DNA from: a virus
Strand: one strand, 5' to 3'
Virus record (IMG/VR): IMGVR_UViG_3300025010_000127
Location: 1-40,723 of that record
Length of the DNA: 40,723 nucleotides
Part shown: positions 23,704 to 32,384 of the stretch, in pieces
Position numbering within the stretch: the first letter of the stretch is position 1
Layout: the number at the start of each line of letters is the position of its first letter
Program-made: the position numbers and the translations under genes
Notes under the pieces: generated by a model
Database searches by the model: none
What the model saw: the letters and a program-made list of their open reading frames with translations, nothing else
Told to the model about the DNA's origin: nothing

Positions 23704-24464
23704 GATACCGTCCCGTCGCAATAGTCGACATCATAATGCAGATCCTCAGGTCGCACGGATGGCGGCCTGCAGCCATCCGGGCTGTCGATGTCCACATCGT
23801 CGCCGTTCAGGTTGCAGCGCCCGCCGTTCTCGACAGCCGGCGGCAGCTCATACGCACAATAGTTGGTACCGCCAGGCCATACGGCATAGATATAACTCTG
23901 GTACCTATTTTCAGCCGCCTCCGGCCGGGGAGAGATGGTCGCCGCATAGCTATGCCGAACAACTCGATATATAACCAGCATGGTGCCGTATACGGCCTGC
24001 GCAATCCGGACCCGGCCATCAGTAATACTCACTACCGGCCGGGGCAACGCTTCACCGTCAACGGCGAAGGCGTCGGTCACCCACTCCGCGGAAAGAATCT
24101 CCCTGGTAGGGTAGCGAAGCGCAGGCTCGGTTACGCCCTGAATCTGTAGCAGCTCGGCATAGACCAGGTCGGTGATAACCCTCGGCCCCAACACTCCGTG
24201 ACTGATCCCAAGGTGGTACCCGAGATCCGGAGGATCTGGATAGGCGAAGATATCGCTGGAGACATTGCCCTCCTCATCAACCCCACACCTTTTCTCAACT
24301 CCACTTTCCTCACCAAACAGCAACCCGTGCAAATAGGCGACCACACCCCCTTTGGTCAGCATCCCGATATACGGGTCCCAACGTTCCTGTTCGAGGAGGA
24401 TTCGATTCTTCGTCTCCGATCTAGCAAGACTTCGAGTTATGCGAAATGGCAAAAACTCTGACAT
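23700..24464 (-). CDS. Tail protein (first of N-terminal signature trio)
   Basis: A 254-residue protein starting 'MSEFLPFRITRSLARSE' and followed by 'RILLEQERW', like the next two genes. It is beta-rich and ends with a Cys-containing segment. ATG 24464 is chosen because it overlaps the upstream TAA (TAATG). The three relatives in a row suggest duplication followed by divergence beyond the N-terminal module. Confidence 0.6.
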   Translation of the reverse strand: MSEFLPFRITRSLARSETKNRILLEQERWDPYIGMLTKGGVVAYLHGLLFGEESGVEKRCGVDEEGNVSSDIFAYPDPPDLGYHLGISHGVLGPRVITDLVYAELLQIQGVTEPALRYPTREILSAEWVTDAFAVDGEALPRPVVSITDGRVRIAQAVYGTMLVIYRVVRHSYAATISPRPEAAENRYQSYIYAVWPGGTNYCAYELPPAVENGGRCNLNGDDVDIDSPDGCRPPSVRPEDLHYDVDYCDGTVS

Positions 24465-25492
24465 TAGCTTGCCGCCTCGCCAGCCAAAACTTGAGTGCAT
24501 TTGTTATTAGCGAGCGAGGCCGAACCTGCCGGGACAATCCGGCACTGCCCCTGCGGAATGCGGGCAGGGTGAGTGGTAAAGGTCACGGTGTCGCCTGCCT
24601 GCCAGGTGCCGCCCCAGAATCCCGCCTCGATAGTGAAATACGGCCTGGTGAAATCGGGATTAGACGGGGCAAAGTCCGTGCCGGTGTCTCCAGACCCCAA
24701 CGTGCCGGCAATGGAATCTCCGGTAGCAGTAAAATGTGTAGCATCGGTAAAAGTGAGGGCAATGTCCTCGTCAACCGTGCCCTGGTTGTCGAGGATGAGC
24801 GGATACGATCCGGCATCGATGGTCCCGGCGGTGGAGGTCTTGAACGGAGCGGTGTTGCTCGGCTGCACGTCGCCAGGCTCCAGCAACGAGCTGACCCGCA
24901 CCGAGGCCTGAGTGTACGGCGGCGTCGAGGCGGTAAAGGCGGTGACAAACTCCTCAGTAACAGTGATGGTTACATCCAGGCCGACATAGGTTGGCGTGCC
25001 GGAGATGGTTTTTACCTCCTCCGCGCCATTTGTCGCCGTGGCCGACGTATGGCTGCAGACCTTAATTTTATAGCCGTCCTTAAAGATGTCTTTCGCACCG
25101 CCGGGCAAGAGCGCGGCATTTTTCACCGTGACCACAAAGGTCAAAGCGCCGATGGCGATGTTGTTTTTCAGGTAGGCAGTCCCGACTAGGTCGGCCGTGG
25201 CTATCTCCGCCTCCAGCCCAGCCTCGGTGGTACGTTGTCCGGAGAGCCACTTCACCACATAATCGTCAGGTGAAATCGTCGGCGCGTCGTGGTAGTCTTC
25301 CGGATCGAGCAGGGGAAGGTTGTCGGTATTGGTCAAACCGGCAAAGGTTTTTTTATAGGTGTCTAACCCCGCCGCACGCTGGGCACTAGTGACATGGGGA
25401 AAAACGTTCTGCACCACTCCGGAGGTGATGACAGTTGCCCCGCACCGACCATTGGCCAGCGGACGAAACCATTTAATATCAGTTGATAGCAT
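24464..25492 (-). CDS. Tail protein sharing a segment with the tail tube protein
   Basis: A 342-residue beta-rich protein. Residues about 112-185 form a module with 'FKDGYKIKVCS' and 'LDVTITVTEEF', and residues near 281-300 ('RPYFTIEAGFWGGTW' and 'GDTVTF') strongly resemble 'NPYFTIPANHFTGTW' in the tail tube protein. This suggests it also packs onto the tail tube or distal tail ring. No catalytic motif. It follows the distal-tail-like gene by one base. Confidence 0.6.
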   Translation of the reverse strand: MLSTDIKWFRPLANGRCGATVITSGVVQNVFPHVTSAQRAAGLDTYKKTFAGLTNTDNLPLLDPEDYHDAPTISPDDYVVKWLSGQRTTEAGLEAEIATADLVGTAYLKNNIAIGALTFVVTVKNAALLPGGAKDIFKDGYKIKVCSHTSATATNGAEEVKTISGTPTYVGLDVTITVTEEFVTAFTASTPPYTQASVRVSSLLEPGDVQPSNTAPFKTSTAGTIDAGSYPLILDNQGTVDEDIALTFTDATHFTATGDSIAGTLGSGDTGTDFAPSNPDFTRPYFTIEAGFWGGTWQAGDTVTFTTHPARIPQGQCRIVPAGSASLANNKCTQVLAGEAAS

Positions 25493-25493
25493 G

Positions 25494-25883
25494 CTATACC
25501 TCTTTCAGGGTCAAGGTGCCGGCGCATATCTCATCGCCGGCAGGGGTTTTCGAGTATTGACGTAACGGCTCAATGCTGAGGCCGCCCAAGGGGATCATTA
25601 CGGAACGGGTTTCCGTATCGTAGGTAAGTGTGAGGATTGAACCATCATCCCGCCAGGCTGCGAGCTGTGCTACCTGAGACCACAGGAACCACCCTGACAG
25701 GCGGTTGCCATCGACCTTGGCTTCCAGGATAATATCCTGGTTTGTTGGGCCTGCCAGGCGCTGAACCACCAAACGGCCAAAAGTTGCCCGTTCACTACCC
25801 CGAGCCCTGTCTTGGCTGCGGTTGGTCCAAATGATGTGATGAAGATTTACGGTAACGATCCCATCAGTCAGCGGTATTATCAT
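25494..25883 (-). CDS. Distal tail-region protein
   Basis: A 129-residue beta-rich protein directly after the tape measure gene (its ATG overlaps that stop). In lambda-like order this site holds small tail-tip proteins (M or L position). It contains 'WTNRSQDRARGSERATFG' and 'LEAKVDGNRLSGWFLW'. No family is recognised with certainty. Confidence 0.55.
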   Translation of the reverse strand: MIIPLTDGIVTVNLHHIIWTNRSQDRARGSERATFGRLVVQRLAGPTNQDIILEAKVDGNRLSGWFLWSQVAQLAAWRDDGSILTLTYDTETRSVMIPLGGLSIEPLRQYSKTPAGDEICAGTLTLKEV

Positions 25884-28800
25884 GAGCGCCCTTTATGCAT
25901 CTTCATAAATTCATTCATGACCGACTTCGCCAAGGTTTTTGCTGAAGCCTGGGACGCTGCTCCAGAATAGCTGAAATGGAGCTGGTAGGTATCGCCGCCA
26001 GAAGTAGCGGAGGCCAGGGCATCAACCACTCGAGAAACCTGGTCCCCAATTCTGGCATCCAATGTACCTAAATTATTTAATGAAGACAATACATTTGTGT
26101 TTATCCCCGACTGCGCAGGCACCGGAATCGGCACTGCCCGGGAGGTGGGCCCCTTCAACACTGAATTCTTGAGGTACTGGCCTGCTTGGCTCATGGGCTT
26201 GTGGACCGCGTTCATAAACCAATCGCCCAAGTTTCTGGCCCAATATGTGGATTGCTCATCCGGTATCCACCACTCACCCGGCCGCGACAACACCTTCACC
26301 TTATCCTTCGGGGACTTCGTGCCCGGGATCCTGCCGCCGCCGGCCATCGCATAGGTCTGCCCGCCAGCAGCCTTACCCTGGGTAGTGGTTACCGGGATCT
26401 CAATTGTGTAACGGCGCTGTGCGTCCCGGACAAACTCGCGAATCATTTTCTCAGCTTTCGTGAAATCAAGAGACGGCTCCCCGGGGTATTTGTCTAGGGC
26501 CTCTCGAATACTATCCAGTAACGGCTCAACTTCCTTCTTGGTAGCCGGGCTTATAACCACACTCACCGGGGCACCCTCGAGATTCTCGGTTATATCGAAG
26601 TCCTTCATCTCCTGGGCGACGGCCTCGGTGGTGGCTTGACCCATGACCGCACCCTGTTCCCGTCCTTGCGCCTTCCATTCTTCAAGAGGCACCCCATCGA
26701 CCTTCACCCCGTCAAACAATCCCTCCCGGGTGCCGGCGGCAACCTGGTCGCTTACTGCCTTTTTGATCTCTTCCGCCGACATGGTAGTGCCGTCAGTAAC
26801 TCCCTTCTGGATGCCCTTGGCTGTGGCTATACCAACATCTCGCTCGTACTGCTCCCAATTAAAATCAGGAGAGATGCCGCCTCCGGAGTTGTCTGAACCG
26901 CCACTCGGCGCCGGGCTGTTGATCACAGCGGATTGCTGGTTGGCGATCGCCGCGGCCTTTTCCTTGAGCTTGGCGATCTCACTATCAATGTGCTGCATCT
27001 CAGCATTGTGCCGAGCCTGCTCTTTCGCCATAGCGGCTGCATAATAATTGTTAACAGCGTCAACCCGGGCTGTGAACCTGTCCTGGTTCTTCTTGAGAGC
27101 TTCGTCCTCTAACTTATTGATCTCGTTAATTTTGTCTCGATGAAGCGCTTTTTCCTTAGCCAGCTTACTCTGATTCTCAGCAAGCTCTACCTGCTCTTGG
27201 GCTTTCCTGGCCTCGATCAAGGCGTCTGTTACCTGCTGCAGACCAGAGATAGCGCTGGTTGGGTTCTCCAACTGGTCGTAGTAGCCGCCAGCTGACTCTA
27301 TAAGTTCTTTGGCCCGGTCTATAGCCTCCTTGTCGTTCTTGGCCTTGGCCTCGGCAAGCGCCTGCTGCCCGGCGGCGAGCCGCTCGGCAGCCGCGGATGC
27401 CAACGCGCTTTCCTTGGCTTGGCCCTCGAGACCCTTCATCCTGATATTAGTAATCTTGTCCTGAAGAGAGTCTTGCAGCCCGGTTATGTCTGCCGCCGCC
27501 GACCGCTCAATCTCTACCCTGGCCTTGACCAGCTCGGCTCTTTTATCCTCGTAATCCTTATCCGCCTCTATCCGCTTGTCCTTGGCGTCGCGAGCGATCT
27601 CGACAATCTTGGTAGTGGCCTCTTCCTCCAGCTCGACAAGTTCCTTTGACTGCTCTTCCCGAAAGTCCAGGACATCCTGGGCCACACTCTTGGCCATCAA
27701 ACCGGAGGCCTTCTCCAGGGCAGCCAGCTTGTCCGCTGTCCCTTTCCTATTTTCAAGCACCTTGTCGTCGTGCTTGGCCTCCTCGGCAATTCTCTTCTCC
27801 TGCCAAGACGAGAGCTTCTCTTCAATAGCAATACGTTTTTGCCCAAATACCTCCAGCTTCTGGAGCCTGACTTGGTTGGCCTTTTCAACTGCGGCGTTAA
27901 CCATGGTCTGTGCTTCTGTCTGCTGCTCCGGGGTCCCACCCGCATCCGCAGCCTTGACGTAAGCCTTGGCCACTTCAACCATCTCGTCGTAGGCTTTGAT
28001 TGTGGCATTGAGCTTTGTGAGTTCCGCTTCTTCATGGGCGACGGTGCCTTTGGCCTCAGCCACGGAAATAGCATAGAGTCTTTCAGCAAGCCCCTTTTCC
28101 AGTTTTTGGTTGGAAGATTTGAAGTCTATAGTGGCTATGGATTTGTCAAACTCCTCAGCCAGCTCTAAGCCATCGATTATACCGGCAGCGCCTGCCTTGC
28201 CTACTTTGACCATCGCCTGATACGCCGGGTCCTCCATCGACTTCAGCGCTGCTTCGAGGCCCGCGACCATCTTATCCACTTCATTGGAGGAGAGGAACTT
28301 ACCGCGCATGGCCTCCCGGAAAGAGGCAACTATCTGCTTATCCGTAAGCTTTTTTGCCTTACCGTCCCGGATGTACTGCTCGGTATATTTCGCGTTATTC
28401 TCACTGAACTGCTTCCGAGTCTCGTCCTCGGCGGCTTGAGACTGGATAAGTTCCCGGAGGCTCCACTCATATTTTGAAGCCGCCAAGCTGTTGTCGATCA
28501 GCAGTTTACTGGTGTTGGCCATCGCCTCACCCAACTTCTGCTGGAGGAGGGCTTCCTGTTCCTTCCGGATCTCGCCCAAGACTCTGGCCAGATCCTCCCC
28601 GTCGCCCATGGCAGTGCGTAGGGCGGTAGCGAATCTGGGGTAGTCAGCAATCAGTTTTTCCAGAGTTTCAGATTGGGCATTCTGGGTAGCTGTGTTTTTC
28701 TTAAATACCCGCTCAGCTGCATTCAGCTTTACTATCTGGTCCTCAACCTGTGAGGTGACGGCTCGGATCTCAACGGCGTTGTCCTTCAAAGCCTGGGTAT

Positions 28801-31456
28801 AGGTGGTCACTTCATAAATGACGTACCCGATCGCGGCAACAATCGCTGTAGGCAGAAAGGTCATGAAACCGGCCTTCAGGCTGTTCAGCGCCATAGTCAA
28901 AGCGATGGTACTGGTAGTCGTACTACCCATCGCCACTTGGACCGCAGCCAAGCCCAGGGATATTGAAGACAACGCTGAGGTAATAAAGGTGGCGCCTTTG
29001 AACCACTGAAAAGCCAGGACCAGGCCGTGGGCGGCGGCAGCGGCCAGTGTCGCCTGCACGGCAAATCTGACGACTCCATTACTGGCTAAGTCTGTAAGTA
29101 CGTCCACGGCGCCCCTGGCGACATTGACCATGGCCTTCAATACACCGGTGAGGCCGCCCTCGCCCATGGCGATCCACAGGTTTTTGACCTTATCCTGAAG
29201 GTTCTTGAACATCAACTGCAGACCCTGTAACTGGATCTGCGCCATCTCCGCCGCGGATCCCGATCGGCCTATGGAAGCGCCGAGTAGATCAAATTTATCA
29301 ACATCCTTGATCAGGGCGGTAACCGCAGCAGAGCCGTAAACCCCGAAGTCAGCGAAGGCCTCCTTGTTGGTGGTCACGACCTTGGATAAGTTGTGGAGTA
29401 CCCTGGAGATCCCTTGCGAGTTCACATCAAAATCAGCCAGAGTCAATCCGGCAGCCTTAACGTTTTTCTTAAAGCTCTCCGTCGGGATGGCCAGCTTGGC
29501 CAGGATCCGGCGGAAGCCCGTGGCCATGGAGCTGGCCTTCAAACCGTTGTCGCGCAAGACCATCATCACCCGGGCGGTTTCGTCCAAAGACATGCCGGCG
29601 TTGTGGGCCGCGGGAGCGATGTAGTTAAAGGCTGTCTTAATATCCTCGATCGTCAGCTTAGATTTATTGACGGCGTTGGCGAAGACGTCGGTGATGTAGC
29701 CGGTGTCCTTAGCGGCAAGGCCAAAAGCCCGCAAAGTAGTTGACGTCAGATCCACTACCGTAGCCAGATCCGTCATGGTACCGGTAGCAAGGTTGGTGAC
29801 CCCGGGGATTGCAGCTACGGTCTCCTTGGCATCCAGACCGGCCTGGCCAAGAAGCTTCATCCCTTCGGCAGTCTCTGCTGCCGAGAATTTGGTATCGGAG
29901 GCCACCTTTTTCATCGTGTCCGCCATCAACGTCAGATCGGCGTTTGTCGCTCCTGTAATGGCCTGGAGGTCCTTCAGGGACTGGTCGTAAGTGGCGACTG
30001 TCGACACCGCCGTCCTGATACCGGCGATAAAAGTGAAGATGGCTGACGAGGCTACGAGGTAGCCGGAGTAGGAACGAAGTTTGGTTATGACCAGGTTGAC
30101 AGCTCCGCCGAGTGTGGTGAACCCCCTCTCGGCTATTCTCTGCTGGCGCTGCAGGACCCCTAAAGCGGCCCCGGCCTTCCCTATCTCGATATTGTGGGCT
30201 CGGATGTTTCCGAGGATCTTGTTGGCGGCCTGGCCATACCGATCGGTGCTGAGGCGGAGGTCGGCGTATTGTTTCCTGAGGCGCTGGATACCCTCTGACT
30301 GCCTACTGTAATCCACGGAGGACTGGGCTTCTCTCTTCTTGGCCTCGTCCAGCCTTTTCAGGACATTGATCTGTTCTTGATAGGAGAGATTGGTTTTTTG
30401 AAGCGCGGCAATTTGTTTCCCGTACTGGGGGAACTTCGCATTCAAGCTCTGGAAGGCTGCAGCTGATTTGGTTGCTGCTGTCGTTACTTCCCCAAACTTT
30501 TTCTGAAGTTCAGCCAGCCGAGCTTTCAACTCCTCAATTTTCTTGCTGTCACTTGCTTGGGGTACAAACTGTGCAAAGAGATTTCTGGCGTTCGCTCCAG
30601 TAGCCCCCTTAGAGGCGAGTAGCCTACTGTAATCTCTCGCTAATTTGTTGACGCTTGCTGATGCTTTTTCGTTCAGAGCCGCCGTTTTAATTAACTCCTT
30701 ATTCGCCTGCCGTTGTTTCGCTTCTTCTTCTGCTCTTGCTGTCTTAAGTCTTTTCAGGACATTGATCTGTTCCTGATAGGAGAGATTGGTCTTGTCTAGG
30801 GCACGTATATGTTTCTCAAACCCGGGGAACTTTGCATTCAGGCTCTGGAAGGTAGCCGCGGATTTGGTTGCGACCGCTGTCGTCTCTCGATAGCTTGCCT
30901 GCAGCCGTTGCAACTGCACCTCCAGAATCTTTGTCTGCCCACCATCACTGATCTTGGGTAAGGTGGCCTCCCCGTTCTTACCCACTCCAGGGGTCAGAAA
31001 AGAAGACAGCAGCGTATTGGCGGATTTCCCTGCAGACCCGGGGGCGTTCAACACATCGTGGAACTTCGTCTTCAGCACGTCAAGCTGGGCTGCTGCCTTG
31101 GCAGATATCAGCGGTGTCTTTTCAAGTTCGGCATTGGCCTTCGCCAATTTAGATGCAGCCTTTTCCTGAGCGGCAGCGCCAGCCTCAACCACTGCCCGCC
31201 CCTCCACTTGGGCTTTCGACAGCATTTTCGTCGAGGCTACTTGCTTGTCCAGCCCGGAGGTGAGTTTATTGATGCTCTTGGCGGTGTCCTCAAAGATCTT
31301 GGCTGGCGCCTCCTGCCCAACTTTCCGCATTGCTGCGGCGGAGTCTGACATGGCCTTGGCGATCTGGCGGAACCCGTCGGCTATTGTAGAGAAGGCCTGT
31401 TTGGTGCCGGCTTCAATCTTCGACCCCAACCCTAATACTGCTGATTGCTCGCCCAT
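25880..31456 (-). CDS. Tape measure protein
   Basis: At 1858 residues this is the largest gene, placed just after the tail chaperones as in most siphophages. Residues about 490-660 match the phage minor tail/TMP core ('LKDLQAITGATNADLTLMAD', 'ETAEGMKLLGQAGLDAKE', 'AGMSLDETARVMMVLRDNG'). Two hydrophobic segments lie near 790-825 and 860-880, and a long Lys/Glu/Ala coiled coil spans about 1100-1500. Near the N-terminus a block of about 130 residues is repeated. The protein sets tail length and guides DNA entry. By the usual 1.5 angstrom per residue rule the tail would be roughly 250-290 nm, which is inference. Confidence 0.92.
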   Translation of the reverse strand: MGEQSAVLGLGSKIEAGTKQAFSTIADGFRQIAKAMSDSAAAMRKVGQEAPAKIFEDTAKSINKLTSGLDKQVASTKMLSKAQVEGRAVVEAGAAAQEKAASKLAKANAELEKTPLISAKAAAQLDVLKTKFHDVLNAPGSAGKSANTLLSSFLTPGVGKNGEATLPKISDGGQTKILEVQLQRLQASYRETTAVATKSAATFQSLNAKFPGFEKHIRALDKTNLSYQEQINVLKRLKTARAEEEAKQRQANKELIKTAALNEKASASVNKLARDYSRLLASKGATGANARNLFAQFVPQASDSKKIEELKARLAELQKKFGEVTTAATKSAAAFQSLNAKFPQYGKQIAALQKTNLSYQEQINVLKRLDEAKKREAQSSVDYSRQSEGIQRLRKQYADLRLSTDRYGQAANKILGNIRAHNIEIGKAGAALGVLQRQQRIAERGFTTLGGAVNLVITKLRSYSGYLVASSAIFTFIAGIRTAVSTVATYDQSLKDLQAITGATNADLTLMADTMKKVASDTKFSAAETAEGMKLLGQAGLDAKETVAAIPGVTNLATGTMTDLATVVDLTSTTLRAFGLAAKDTGYITDVFANAVNKSKLTIEDIKTAFNYIAPAAHNAGMSLDETARVMMVLRDNGLKASSMATGFRRILAKLAIPTESFKKNVKAAGLTLADFDVNSQGISRVLHNLSKVVTTNKEAFADFGVYGSAAVTALIKDVDKFDLLGASIGRSGSAAEMAQIQLQGLQLMFKNLQDKVKNLWIAMGEGGLTGVLKAMVNVARGAVDVLTDLASNGVVRFAVQATLAAAAAHGLVLAFQWFKGATFITSALSSISLGLAAVQVAMGSTTTSTIALTMALNSLKAGFMTFLPTAIVAAIGYVIYEVTTYTQALKDNAVEIRAVTSQVEDQIVKLNAAERVFKKNTATQNAQSETLEKLIADYPRFATALRTAMGDGEDLARVLGEIRKEQEALLQQKLGEAMANTSKLLIDNSLAASKYEWSLRELIQSQAAEDETRKQFSENNAKYTEQYIRDGKAKKLTDKQIVASFREAMRGKFLSSNEVDKMVAGLEAALKSMEDPAYQAMVKVGKAGAAGIIDGLELAEEFDKSIATIDFKSSNQKLEKGLAERLYAISVAEAKGTVAHEEAELTKLNATIKAYDEMVEVAKAYVKAADAGGTPEQQTEAQTMVNAAVEKANQVRLQKLEVFGQKRIAIEEKLSSWQEKRIAEEAKHDDKVLENRKGTADKLAALEKASGLMAKSVAQDVLDFREEQSKELVELEEEATTKIVEIARDAKDKRIEADKDYEDKRAELVKARVEIERSAAADITGLQDSLQDKITNIRMKGLEGQAKESALASAAAERLAAGQQALAEAKAKNDKEAIDRAKELIESAGGYYDQLENPTSAISGLQQVTDALIEARKAQEQVELAENQSKLAKEKALHRDKINEINKLEDEALKKNQDRFTARVDAVNNYYAAAMAKEQARHNAEMQHIDSEIAKLKEKAAAIANQQSAVINSPAPSGGSDNSGGGISPDFNWEQYERDVGIATAKGIQKGVTDGTTMSAEEIKKAVSDQVAAGTREGLFDGVKVDGVPLEEWKAQGREQGAVMGQATTEAVAQEMKDFDITENLEGAPVSVVISPATKKEVEPLLDSIREALDKYPGEPSLDFTKAEKMIREFVRDAQRRYTIEIPVTTTQGKAAGGQTYAMAGGGRIPGTKSPKDKVKVLSRPGEWWIPDEQSTYWARNLGDWFMNAVHKPMSQAGQYLKNSVLKGPTSRAVPIPVPAQSGINTNVLSSLNNLGTLDARIGDQVSRVVDALASATSGGDTYQLHFSYSGAASQASAKTLAKSVMNEFMKMHKGRS
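30355..30394 (-). repeat. Internal repeat copy 2 in tape measure gene
   Basis: These 40 bases differ at a single position from 30751-30790, 396 bases (132 codons) away and in frame. They encode 'TNLSYQEQINVLKR'. The surrounding residues on both sides are also similar ('TKSAA-x-FQSLNAKFP'), so the whole block is a tandem in-frame duplication. Confidence 0.85.
30751..30790 (-). repeat. Internal repeat copy 1 in tape measure gene
   Basis: This copy encodes 'TNLSYQEQINVLKR' and matches 30355-30394 with one mismatch. The near-identity of DNA here, against weaker similarity in flanking codons, suggests recent duplication or gene conversion between the copies. Confidence 0.85.
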
Positions 31457-31465
31457 GCGGATTCC

Positions 31466-31834
31466 TTAAGTGTGATACTCTGGTTTCTTCGGCTCCAACA
31501 TTTTACTCCCCAGCGGCTTCCAGTGTTTCAGCATATTCTGGGTCAACTCGGCACGTTCCTGTTCTGATAGGTGTGTATACTCCGCCGGATCTCCAAACAG
31601 CATCTTGGAGCCTGCTCTTTTGGTTGCAACCCGGGGAGGACCACCAACAGGTTTCTCTGCTGCTGGGGTGTCAATATCGATCCCGTGAATGGCGGCCATG
31701 AATCGGTTGCGCCCGTACAGTTGGTCGTCGGCGGCTTTATGGAGGAAAAGAAACTGCTCATAGGTCACGCCCCCCTCTCGATAGGACTTCGTGTAGAAGT
31801 CCTCTATCCGGTAAGCCGGGTAGCTCTGCAGCAC
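31466..31834 (-). CDS. Tail assembly chaperone T part (reached by -1 frameshift)
   Basis: This frame could start at GTG 31834 (122 residues), but no ribosome site precedes it. The frame is open further upstream to the slippery site at 31930-31936, with no stop between. A ribosome slipping back one base there would add about 154 residues to the first 125 of the chaperone, giving a fusion of about 279 residues, as lambda makes gpGT. The region has 'YPAYRIEDFYTKSYREGG' and 'YEQFLFLHKAADDQLYG', typical of such T domains. It probably helps load the tape measure. Confidence 0.75.
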   Translation of the reverse strand: MLQSYPAYRIEDFYTKSYREGGVTYEQFLFLHKAADDQLYGRNRFMAAIHGIDIDTPAAEKPVGGPPRVATKRAGSKMLFGDPAEYTHLSEQERAELTQNMLKHWKPLGSKMLEPKKPEYHT

Positions 31835-31839
31835 AAAAG

Positions 31840-32304
31840 CTACTGCGGTGTCAACTCCGGAATTGCTGGACCTGTCGCCGCTTTCTCCGGTCGAAACAGT
31901 TTCTTCACCCTCTGCGCCAGGTCCAAGGCCTTTCCCACGGCGCCCTCGTAGTTGACCTCAAATATTGCATCAACGATGTCGATGAACTGTTCGTTGGTGA
32001 GGTCGGCCATGGTGACCTTGTCCATACACTTCTCGAGGATGTAACCAATGTTCTTCACGATAAGGTCCATGATGATTTTTATTGTCGCCATGTCCTTGTC
32101 GTCACCTGGTTCACCTTTGCCTGAGAGGCTCTTGACTGTGGAAACAGCAAGATCTCCCGCATCTAGTTTCCCCATCTGAATAACGGCTTCAATGATCTGG
32201 TCCGGTAGGGCTAATTGATCTGCCATCGAAAGAGGATAAAGAATCTCTTCACGGACTTCTCGTACACCAACTTCAACTTTCCTGATTTTAGGACTTAAGG
32301 CCAT
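31840..32304 (-). CDS. Tail assembly chaperone G
   Basis: A 154-residue helical acidic protein between tail tube and tape measure, the standard site for tail chaperones. It contains 'LYPLSMADQLALPDQIIEAV' and 'LTNEQFIDIVDAIFEVN'. Codon 124-125 (Gly-Lys) sits on a GGGAAAG slippery heptamer, after which 29 more residues are read in the normal frame. The normal product plus the longer fusion would be made in a fixed ratio. Identity is by position and frameshift signature; sequence similarity to a named family is modest. Confidence 0.78.
   Translation of the reverse strand: MALSPKIRKVEVGVREVREEILYPLSMADQLALPDQIIEAVIQMGKLDAGDLAVSTVKSLSGKGEPGDDKDMATIKIIMDLIVKNIGYILEKCMDKVTMADLTNEQFIDIVDAIFEVNYEGAVGKALDLAQRVKKLFRPEKAATGPAIPELTPQ
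31930..31936 (-). other. Programmed -1 frameshift slippery site GGGAAAG
   Basis: On the - strand the heptamer reads G GGA AAG in the chaperone frame, an exact match to the lambda G-T slippery sequence. After a -1 slip the next codons (GGC CTT GGA) continue in an open frame to the stop at 31466. Confidence 0.8.
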
Positions 32305-32330
32305 TTTGGTCTCCTGTTGAGGTTAAAACT

Positions 32331-32363
32331 CAGGCCGCCTATCTGTATAAGATAGGCGGCCTG
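32331..32363 (-). terminator. Intrinsic terminator after tail tube gene
   Basis: A perfect 13-bp G+C-rich inverted repeat (32331-32343 with 32351-32363) and a 7-base loop. Reading on the - strand it is followed by 'agtttt'. It lies 21 bases after the tail tube stop and before the chaperone genes, so it should lower transcription past the most abundant tail protein. Confidence 0.75.
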
Positions 32364-32384
32364 ACTTGTTACTGCTCAATGCTA

